From JAUXEH01 sp965602945 (GTDB taxonomy: Bacteria; Acidobacteriota; Aminicenantia; Aminicenantales; Aminicenantaceae), in assembly GCA_965602945.1 (NCBI GenBank), contig CBFDBC010000062.1:1-16233 (forward strand): 16,233 nucleotides of DNA, given 5' to 3'. Below the pieces are notes generated by a model. That model searched no databases. It was not told the DNA's origin and saw only the letters and a program-made list of their open reading frames with translations. A program made the position numbers and the translations under genes. Each line of letters starts with the position of its first letter. Within the stretch, counting starts at the first letter, position 1. This document shows, in pieces, positions 6,692 through 13,035 of the stretch.

Positions 6692-7984
6692 TTAGAACTC
6701 TAGGGAGACGTCTTTGAAGGTGAAGTTCTCTTCGCGGAAGATATGGAGGCAGGCGTCGACCACGGCCGGCTCGTAGAGCACACCCTTGTTCTGGCTGATC
6801 TCCTGGAGGGCAGCGTCCACTCCCAGGGCCGGACGATATGGGCGGTGTGATGCCATGGCCTCGACCACGTCGGCCACGCCCAGGATCTTGGACTCCAACA
6901 TGATCTCCTCTCCACGGAGGTTATGGGGATAGCCGGAGCCGTCGATGCGTTCATGGTGCTGCAGGATGATCTTGGCCACAGGCCAGGGAAAATCGATGGT
7001 TTTAAGTACGTCATACCCCACCTGCGAATGGGTTTTGATGAGGTTGAACTCGATCTGGGAGAGGCGTCGGGGCTTGGACAGGATCTCGGCCGGCACATAG
7101 ATCTTCCCGATGTCATGGATGATCCCGGCGATGCGGATGCCGTCCTTGCGGTCTTCGCTCAGGTGCATATTCTCAGCGATGGCGCGGGCCAGATCGGCCA
7201 CGCGTCTCTGATGGCCGGCCGTGTAAGGATCGCGGATCTCGACCGTCTGCTCCAACACCTGGATTATGGCGCCCAGGGCCTTGCGGAGCTTGTCCAGGGA
7301 AGTCTTGACCTCGGATTCCGCCCGGTAGCGTTCGGTACGGGTGTGGAGGGCCATGACCCCGTAGACGAGGTTGTCTGCGATCTTCATCAAGAGATCCACC
7401 TCATCTTCGTTGAAGATCTCGGGTTCGCGCGAGTATATGGACAATGCCCCGAAGGTGCCGGATTTGCTGATCAGGGGCAGTGAAGCGACCGAGGCAAAAC
7501 CGTGTTTGAGGGCCTCGCCACGCCAGGGCATGACTTCCTCTTGACTCAGGATGTTCTTGACCACGAAGGGCTGCTTGTCTCGGATGGCCTTCCCCGCCGG
7601 GCACATGCCGTTGCGGCTCGCTTCCCAGGAGATCTTAATCGATCCCAGGTAGCCTTCTGCGGTCCCGGCAGATCCCAGCGGCTGGATGCTCTTGCTGCGG
7701 TCCTGACGGGCGATACCGGCCCAAGCCATGCTGTAGCCGCCCACGTCCACGATGACCCGGCAGATTTCCTGGAAAAGCTCGGCCTTGTCCTTGGACTGCA
7801 CCAAGACCCTGTGGCAGGCGCTCACGGTCTCGAGTGCCCGGTTAACACGCTGGAGTTCGCTTTCCGCCTTCAGATGATTGTACTCGGCCTCTTCCAGGGC
7901 CTTTTCTTTCTCTCTCAGGAGTGCCAGCTCTTGTACAAGCTGCTGCTTGGATTTAGCCTGACCCCTTGTTTCAGTCCTCTCCAT
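6692..7984 (-). CDS. GAF domain plus HD-GYP phosphodiesterase
   Basis: Probable cytoplasmic cyclic-di-GMP phosphodiesterase of 430 residues. Residues 1-55 form a coiled coil. A GAF sensory domain covers about 55-215 (SLPLISKSGTFGALSIYS near its end). A short helix links it to an HD-GYP domain at about 235-420. The hydrolase residues are present: H258 in TAGHQRR, HD at 290-291 in HDIGK, H319, HH at 343-344 and the signature HHERIDGSGYP (343-353), then D372 in ADVVEAM. No receiver domain or membrane helix is seen, so the input is probably a small molecule or redox signal bound by GAF. GAGGAG (7991-7996) six bases before the ATG supports the start. The stop codon touches a GGGGACAGG repeat. The RAYT element lies 73 bases upstream of its start and may have separated it from former upstream genes. 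Confidence 0.94.
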   Translation of the reverse strand: MERTETRGQAKSKQQLVQELALLREKEKALEEAEYNHLKAESELQRVNRALETVSACHRVLVQSKDKAELFQEICRVIVDVGGYSMAWAGIARQDRSKSIQPLGSAGTAEGYLGSIKISWEASRNGMCPAGKAIRDKQPFVVKNILSQEEVMPWRGEALKHGFASVASLPLISKSGTFGALSIYSREPEIFNEDEVDLLMKIADNLVYGVMALHTRTERYRAESEVKTSLDKLRKALGAIIQVLEQTVEIRDPYTAGHQRRVADLARAIAENMHLSEDRKDGIRIAGIIHDIGKIYVPAEILSKPRRLSQIEFNLIKTHSQVGYDVLKTIDFPWPVAKIILQHHERIDGSGYPHNLRGEEIMLESKILGVADVVEAMASHRPYRPALGVDAALQEISQNKGVLYEPAVVDACLHIFREENFTFKDVSLEF

Positions 7985-8057
7985 AGAGTGCTCCTCAGAC
8001 GTCGGTTTCGCACATATCCGTCCCTTTGGTCGCCCTAGTCGAATAAAAATTGATTAT

Positions 8058-8075
8058 TTGGGGACGGACCATGAA
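8058..8075 (+). repeat. Left inverted repeat of the RAYT element
   Basis: TTGGGGACGGACCATGAA, the exact reverse complement of 8999-9016. It lies 116 bp upstream of the transposase start. A partial further match, GGGACGGA, occurs on the minus strand at 8017-8024 just outside. Confidence 0.75.
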
Positions 8076-8191
8076 ACATGATGATATAGCTAAAGTTAGC
8101 CCGTGAAACTCTTCTAAAAGCACCCTTATATGAGCAATTTCACCCCTTCAACCGTCACTCTAAGTAGAAAATCACGCAAACGGAGGAAAAC

Positions 8192-8953
8192 ATGCCACGG
8201 GCAAACAGACATTTCATACCCGGTTTGATTTATCACATCACCAACAGATGCCACAAACGAGAGTTTCTCCTCAGGTATGTGAGGGACAAAAAACGTTGGC
8301 TTTATTGGTTGTATCAGGTGAAAAAGACATACGGATTATGCATTCTTGGGTACACTATAATGAATAATCACATCCATCTGTTGGTCCATGATGACGGGAG
8401 GCATGGCGTCATATCCCGATCGCTTTCACTGGTCGAGAGCCGTGTGGCTCAGGAATACAATCAAAGGAAAGCCCGATGCGGGGCCTATTGGGGAGATCGC
8501 TATCAAGCCACGGCAGTTGAATCTGGCAGGCATTTCCTAAACTGTCTGATCTACATCGACCTCAACATGGTACGAGCTGGAATCGTCGATCACCCCAGCC
8601 ACTGGCCTTTCTGCAGTTTCTATGAGCTTCAGAGACAAAAACAGCGTTACACAATCATTGACACAAAAAATCTACTAGAGTTGATGTGCCTCAATAGCCG
8701 GGAAGAGTTCTGGGATTTTTACTCTGGTTTAATGGACAGTTCTATTGCGGAGGGTTCATTCCTGAGCCGAGACAGCAAATGGACAGAGGCAATCGCTGTA
8801 GGTAGCAAAGCCTATGTGAAGGGAGTCCACAAAAAACTCGAGATCACCTCAACCAGGACTAAGTTGATCGAAACAGAACAAGGATATGTTCTCAGAGAGA
8901 TCAAGAGGCCTTACAATTGCGGTTTTGAGCCTAAAAGTGAATATGTAAGGTAG
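8192..8953 (+). CDS. REP-associated tyrosine transposase (RAYT, Y1_Tnp family)
   Basis: Single-strand DNA nuclease/transposase of the IS200/IS605-related Y1 family, 253 residues. The metal-binding HUH motif is HIH at 60-62 within NNHIHLLVHDD. The likely nucleophile is Y89 in QEYNQR, followed by the RAYT signatures CGAYWGDRYQA (96-106) and YIDLNMVRAGIVDHPSHW (121-138). All residues needed for activity appear intact. The C-terminal extension after about 150, with WTEAIAVGSKAYV at 197-209, is found in longer RAYTs and its role is unclear to me. GGAGG (8182-8186) five bases before the ATG supports the start. Such proteins act on GGGG-headed REP hairpins; matching inverted repeats flank this gene and related sequences occur elsewhere in the window. 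Confidence 0.93.
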   Translation: MPRANRHFIPGLIYHITNRCHKREFLLRYVRDKKRWLYWLYQVKKTYGLCILGYTIMNNHIHLLVHDDGRHGVISRSLSLVESRVAQEYNQRKARCGAYWGDRYQATAVESGRHFLNCLIYIDLNMVRAGIVDHPSHWPFCSFYELQRQKQRYTIIDTKNLLELMCLNSREEFWDFYSGLMDSSIAEGSFLSRDSKWTEAIAVGSKAYVKGVHKKLEITSTRTKLIETEQGYVLREIKRPYNCGFEPKSEYVR

Positions 8954-8998
8954 TAAAATTGCCCAAACGTGAGAATAACTTATTTAATCGCACCACAA

Positions 8999-9016
8999 TT
9001 CATGGTCCGTCCCCAA
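8999..9016 (-). repeat. Right inverted repeat of the RAYT element
   Basis: Exact reverse complement of 8058-8075. The weaker outer similarity continues to about 9025 and so reaches the TAA stop (9024-9026) of the small lipoprotein gene. It lies 45 bp after the transposase stop. Confidence 0.75.
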
Positions 9017-9023
9017 TTAGCAA

Positions 9024-9233
9024 TTAGAAGAGGGGGAAGGGGATGGGAGAATAGTAGATGGGGCGGCCCATGTAGACGCCGCCGTAGGGGCCGCCGTACG
9101 GTCCCCATCCACCGGGATAAGCCACGCCCACGCCCACCGTAACATGCGTCGAGCCGGGGGGACCGCAGCCAACCGGCACCAACAGCATCGCCACTACACC
9201 GATCAGGACCAGGATATTAGGTATCTTTTTCAT
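9024..9233 (-). CDS. Small Gly/Pro/Tyr-rich lipoprotein
   Basis: Precursor of 69 residues with a classical type II signal: MKK, a hydrophobic core, then a lipobox ending LVPVGC with the lipidated cysteine at 23. The mature part of about 46 residues is rich in Gly, Pro and Tyr (GGWGPYGGPYGGVY) and has no recognisable domain. It is probably anchored to the outer membrane or to the periplasmic face of the inner membrane. The start has only a weak AAAGGA upstream. The gene follows the VOC lipoprotein on the same strand after 47 bp and may be co-transcribed with it. The signal sequence makes it credible despite its length; function unknown. Confidence 0.75.
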   Translation of the reverse strand: MKKIPNILVLIGVVAMLLVPVGCGPPGSTHVTVGVGVAYPGGWGPYGGPYGGVYMGRPIYYSPIPFPLF

Positions 9234-9280
9234 CGGATCGCGTCCTTTATTCGCTTTTCATACATATATAATCGCATCGA

Positions 9281-10159
9281 TCATTCATAAGGCCATTTCT
9301 GGATCGCCAGGACACCGCCCGTGGGATCCATGATGATGGCCGCACTCCCGTTGCGCACCTTGGGATCGGGCGCCAGCAGCACCCTGCCGCCCAGCGCCTC
9401 CACCTTCGCGACCACGGCCGCCGGATCCTCCACGCGGATATACGGAAGCCAGTTGGGAGTCACATCTTTCCACTGATCGGGGATCGCCAGCATCCCGGCC
9501 CGCGGCTTGTTCAGAGTCTCGAACACGAAATAGGGGACGCGGACACCGGTATCCATCTCATCGATCTCATAACCGGCCAGCGCGCTGTAGAAACCGGCGG
9601 CTCCGTTCACATCCGATGTGAAGAGCTCTGTCCAGAGCCAGCTGGAGAACGGGGGTTCGCCATCCGCCGGGTCCCCGCTCGTCGACCGCACCAGCACCAT
9701 CAGTGCGCCCTGGGGATCCGTCACCACAGCCACCCGTCCTCGTTCCTTGAGATCAAAAGGCTTGCGCAGGACCTTGCCGCCGTTCTTCTTGGCAATCCCG
9801 GCGGCTGTGTCCACATCGGCCACCGACAGATAACTCAGCCACTGTTCCCCGTCGACTTTGGTAGCATCCTTATTGTCAATGATCCCGCCGATGGGCATGC
9901 CCCGGTTCAGGATCAGGGTGTAGACGTTGTCAGTCTCGTCAACACTCTCGAATTCCCAGCCCAACACCCCGCCGTAGAACTTCTTGACCGCGGGGACATC
10001 ACCCGTAAGCAGGTCATACCACACGAACTTGCCCACCGTGTGAGATTGAGACGCAGGTTCCGTGAGGGGCGGGACGACCAGCATGACACCGGATCCGGCG
10101 CAGGCAGCCAGCAGCACGACCAGGCCAGTCATGAGTATTCCATATCTAATATTCGTCAC
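9281..10159 (-). CDS. Exported lipoprotein with two VOC (glyoxalase-like) domains
   Basis: Precursor of 292 residues. A type II signal ends in the lipobox LLAAC with C20 as the lipidated residue. Two vicinal-oxygen-chelate domains follow at about 44-157 and 173-288, each opening with the family pattern (FVWYDLLTGD...FYGGVLGWEF and WLWTELFTSD...FYSALAGYE). The closest layout I know is the tandem VOC proteins of the CFP30B type. The usual metal-binding histidines are not evident, so enzymatic glyoxalase activity is doubtful and ligand binding is as likely. The start is a GTG at 10157-10159; AAGGAG lies eight bases ahead, and the nearby ATG is out of frame and stops at once. VOC proteins are mostly cytoplasmic, so the lipoprotein signal is unusual. 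Confidence 0.88.
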   Translation of the reverse strand: MTNIRYGILMTGLVVLLAACAGSGVMLVVPPLTEPASQSHTVGKFVWYDLLTGDVPAVKKFYGGVLGWEFESVDETDNVYTLILNRGMPIGGIIDNKDATKVDGEQWLSYLSVADVDTAAGIAKKNGGKVLRKPFDLKERGRVAVVTDPQGALMVLVRSTSGDPADGEPPFSSWLWTELFTSDVNGAAGFYSALAGYEIDEMDTGVRVPYFVFETLNKPRAGMLAIPDQWKDVTPNWLPYIRVEDPAAVVAKVEALGGRVLLAPDPKVRNGSAAIIMDPTGGVLAIQKWPYE

Positions 10160-10167
10160 TCCATTAT

Positions 10168-10173
10168 CTCCTT
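10168..10173 (-). promoter_or_regulatory. Ribosome-binding site that fixes the GTG start of the VOC lipoprotein
   Basis: AAGGAG on the minus strand, eight bases before GTG at 10157-10159. The intervening ATG is followed by GAG TGA and cannot be the start. Confidence 0.7.
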
Positions 10174-10232
10174 TCTGCAGCGGTCTTCACTGCCAGACCA
10201 CTATTCTAACAGATTTTACCGAATTGAGAAAC

Positions 10233-10264
10233 GGGGTCAGGCTTTGATATTAAAGCCTGACCCC
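10233..10264. repeat. 32-bp palindromic REP-like repeat in the 3' end of the kinase gene
   Basis: GGGGTCAGGCTTT (10233-10245) and its perfect reverse complement (10252-10264) enclose the six-base centre GATATT. The kinase stop codon TGA (10237-10239, minus strand) lies inside the distal arm. Going leftwards on the minus strand the flank is GTTTCTC, too poor in T for a classical terminator, though the hairpin may still protect the mRNA end. The GGGG head makes it a plausible RAYT-type substrate but it differs in sequence from the RAYT ends. Confidence 0.8.
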
Positions 10265-13035
10265 AAAAGGCGCTGGAAGGCAGGCAGGTCGCGCAGCGGA
10301 TCCCAGAACGGCTCGATCTCCAGCAGGGCCCGAGTAACACTCGACCCGGCCGGGATGGACAGCAGATATTCCAGCCTATCGATGGCCAGGTCGTACTCCC
10401 CCACCAGCGTGTAGATCAGCGCCAGGTACATCACGTGTTCGGGTCCTGACGCCGCATCCTCAGACACCGGTTCCAGCTCCACGGCCCGCTGCCCCTCCTG
10501 CACGGCTTCCTCGCTGCGCCCCAGATACGCGTACGCCATGCCCAGCGCCGCATGCACGCGGGCATCGTTGGGCTGCCGCTCAGCCAAATTCTCCAGCGCG
10601 ATACGTGCCGCCTCCGCGTGGAACCGCTGCAGCTCGGGCTGCCCCATCTTGTGGTACACCTCGGCATAGGTCAGGCTCTTGTGCAGGTAGTAGTTGAATC
10701 CGAAGAAGGCATCTCCCGACACGGTTCCCAGTGCGTCCAGGGCTCCGCTGTAATCGCGGCGGCACATGGCCAGGTAATACCGCATGTAATCCTTGGACGG
10801 GTGGTCCTGTTCCAGCGCCTCGAAACGCGCCTCGGTGGCGTCGATGTCCCCGGAGGCCAGCAGCGGGAGGTTTGCCCGATGCAGTTGAGGCGGGAAGTAG
10901 TCGCTCCGGATGTCGATTGACTTCTGATACCACTCCTCCGCCTCCTCGAAACGCCGCATGATCGCATAGGAGAGGCCGATCTGGCAGGGCAGGTCCGGGT
11001 CCCTGGGGGCATGCCTGTAGAACTCCTCCAGCTCGGCCTGCGACTCTTCCCAGAGTCCCTGCCGACGCAGGATATATCCGATGACCGCCGTCCGGTAGTT
11101 GGGGAGCGCAACCTGCACCTCTCGATAGAGCTCCAGCGCCCGCTCATAGTCCCGCAGGGCCCGGTAGTGATAGTACGCCCACCCGATCTTGACATAGGGT
11201 GAACCGGGCGCCAGGGCCTCCGCCTGCTCCAGCGCAGCCCGTGCCGCCTCTGTACGACTATCCGATCGATCGATCCCTTGGTGATACACCATCATGTGGG
11301 CATAGGACAGGTTGAGGTGCGCGGATACAAACCTCGGGTCCAGCGCAACCGCCCGCTCCAGCAGCTCCACCGCCTCCATGTAGGCGTCCCGGTCCCGCGT
11401 GATCCAGCCCCGCTGCACCTCTTCCCCGCCGCGCAGGTAGCTGTCATAGGCCTCCATGTTGTCCGTGCCCTTGTCGGCCAGCGCCTGCCTCTCCGGCTCC
11501 AGCACGACCAGGTCCAGGGCCCGGATGACCTCCCCTGCGATCTCGGTCTGGAGGGCGAAGATGTCTTCCAGCACCCGCTCATAGATCTCGGACCAGATGT
11601 GCGTATCGTCCTCCACCCGGATGAGCTGCGGCGTGATCCTCACCCGGCCCGCACCGTCGCCCCCCCGCTCCCAGCGGACCGAGCCCTCGAGCACATAATC
11701 TACGCCCAGCTCCGCGCCGATCTGGCGCGTGGATTTTTCCGTGCCCTTGTAGTGCTGGGCGCTGGGCCGCGATGTGATCCCCAACCCGTGCAGCTGCGAG
11801 AGCCGGCTCGTGATCTCTTCGGTCAAGCCGTCGGCAAAATATTCGTCTTCGGAGGGACCCAGGTTCTCGAACGGCAGCACGGCCAGCATCACCCGTCCTG
11901 CGCCCGGCGCCGCGGCACCCTCCCCATCCCACACCAGCAGGCCCACACGAACGGCCGCCACCACCAGGATCCCCGCAGCGATCAGCCACCAGCGGGCCTT
12001 CCATTTCGACCTCAGCCTCCCTATCCACGAGGCCGGTTCCCGGGCTTCTTCGCTCCTCAGGGAAGTGATCGTACTCGATATCTCGTTCTCGATGTCCGTA
12101 AGGTCCGCCATCATCTCCTGCGTGTCCTGGTAGCGCCTCTTCTTGTCCTTTTCCAGGCACTTCAGGATCACACGGCTCAGGTCCTCGGGCACCAGCGCAT
12201 TGACCCGGCTGGGGCTGGAGGGAGTCTCGGTCTTGTGTTTGACAGCCGTGTGGAGCGGCGTGTCGCCCTTGAAGGGCACAGTACCCGTGACCATCTCGTA
12301 CAGGATCACCCCCAGCGAATAGATGTCGGACCTCTGGTCCACGTCCCGCGCCTCGACCTGTTCCGGGGACATGTACTCGGGCGTCCCGACCAGGGTCCCG
12401 GCCCCGGTCTTGCCCTTGGCCCCGAGCGAGCGCGCCAACCCGAAATCCATGATGCGGGCCGTGCCCTCCCGGTCGATCATGATGTTGCTAGACTTGAGGT
12501 CACGGTGCACGATCCCCAGCCGGTGCGCCTCCTCGAGGCCCGCGCACAGCTGCCGGGCAATGGCCACGGCCGAAGCCGGGTTGAGCCGCTGCGTCATCCG
12601 GATCATGCGTTTCAGGTTCTCTCCCTGCACATACTCCATGGTGATGTAGTAGGTCCCGCTGCTGCGGCTGAAATGAAAGAGACGGCACACATTCTTATGC
12701 GATATCCTGCGCGCCAGCTTGAGCTCGTTCTGGAATCGCTCGATGGTACCGCGGTCCGCCGTGATCTCCGGCTTGATGAGCTTGAGCCCCACCGTCTCCT
12801 CGATCTCGGCATCATAGGCTTTGTACACGCGGCCCATGCCGCCGTGCCCCAGCTCCTCGATCACCCGGTACCGGTCGGCAAAGACCGTGCCGGTCGCAAG
12901 ATCCAGCGCCGAGGCGGACTGTTCTGCCGCGGCCGCTCCTGGGGAATCCAGATTTCCTGCCAGCAGAGGTGCCGCGCACTGGGCACAGAAACGGGAGTCG
13001 TCGTTGTTCGCGCTCTGGCATTCGGGACAGTTCAT
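10237..13035 (-). CDS. Transmembrane Ser/Thr kinase with zinc ribbon, TolB-like and TPR domains
   Basis: PknB-type kinase of 932 residues. Order of parts: zinc ribbon C3/C6/C17/C20; kinase domain at about 55-320 with glycine loop GHGGMG (63-68), ATP-site lysine K85, HRDLKSSN with catalytic D179, DFG at 197-199 and GTPEYMSPEQ; a membrane helix at about 349-367; a TolB-like domain at about 381-510 (LAVLPFENLGPSEDEYFADG); then many TPR units to the end. The kinase is intact and should be active inside the cell, with the sensor half outside. Its ATG overlaps the upstream kinase stop (TGATG) and has GGAGG (13042-13046) six bases ahead, so the two are translationally coupled. The last eight residues, GSGFNIKA, and the stop come from a palindromic repeat and are unrelated to the end of the paralogue. 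Targets are unknown. Confidence 0.94.
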   Translation of the reverse strand: MNCPECQSANNDDSRFCAQCAAPLLAGNLDSPGAAAAEQSASALDLATGTVFADRYRVIEELGHGGMGRVYKAYDAEIEETVGLKLIKPEITADRGTIERFQNELKLARRISHKNVCRLFHFSRSSGTYYITMEYVQGENLKRMIRMTQRLNPASAVAIARQLCAGLEEAHRLGIVHRDLKSSNIMIDREGTARIMDFGLARSLGAKGKTGAGTLVGTPEYMSPEQVEARDVDQRSDIYSLGVILYEMVTGTVPFKGDTPLHTAVKHKTETPSSPSRVNALVPEDLSRVILKCLEKDKKRRYQDTQEMMADLTDIENEISSTITSLRSEEAREPASWIGRLRSKWKARWWLIAAGILVVAAVRVGLLVWDGEGAAAPGAGRVMLAVLPFENLGPSEDEYFADGLTEEITSRLSQLHGLGITSRPSAQHYKGTEKSTRQIGAELGVDYVLEGSVRWERGGDGAGRVRITPQLIRVEDDTHIWSEIYERVLEDIFALQTEIAGEVIRALDLVVLEPERQALADKGTDNMEAYDSYLRGGEEVQRGWITRDRDAYMEAVELLERAVALDPRFVSAHLNLSYAHMMVYHQGIDRSDSRTEAARAALEQAEALAPGSPYVKIGWAYYHYRALRDYERALELYREVQVALPNYRTAVIGYILRRQGLWEESQAELEEFYRHAPRDPDLPCQIGLSYAIMRRFEEAEEWYQKSIDIRSDYFPPQLHRANLPLLASGDIDATEARFEALEQDHPSKDYMRYYLAMCRRDYSGALDALGTVSGDAFFGFNYYLHKSLTYAEVYHKMGQPELQRFHAEAARIALENLAERQPNDARVHAALGMAYAYLGRSEEAVQEGQRAVELEPVSEDAASGPEHVMYLALIYTLVGEYDLAIDRLEYLLSIPAGSSVTRALLEIEPFWDPLRDLPAFQRLLGSGFNIKA

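Larger units (their letters stand above)
8058..9016 (+). mobile_element. RAYT element bounded by GGGGAC inverted repeats
   Basis: A 959-bp unit containing one transposase-like gene (8192-8953) between perfect 18-bp inverted copies at 8058-8075 and 8999-9016. Weaker similarity (AATTG plus TA, with one indel) extends outward to about 8048 and 9025. The inside is visibly AT-richer than the flanking genes, and the gene is on the opposite strand to everything around it. No target duplication is visible, which agrees with Y1-type single-strand chemistry. The boundaries are inferred from the repeats. Confidence 0.65.
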
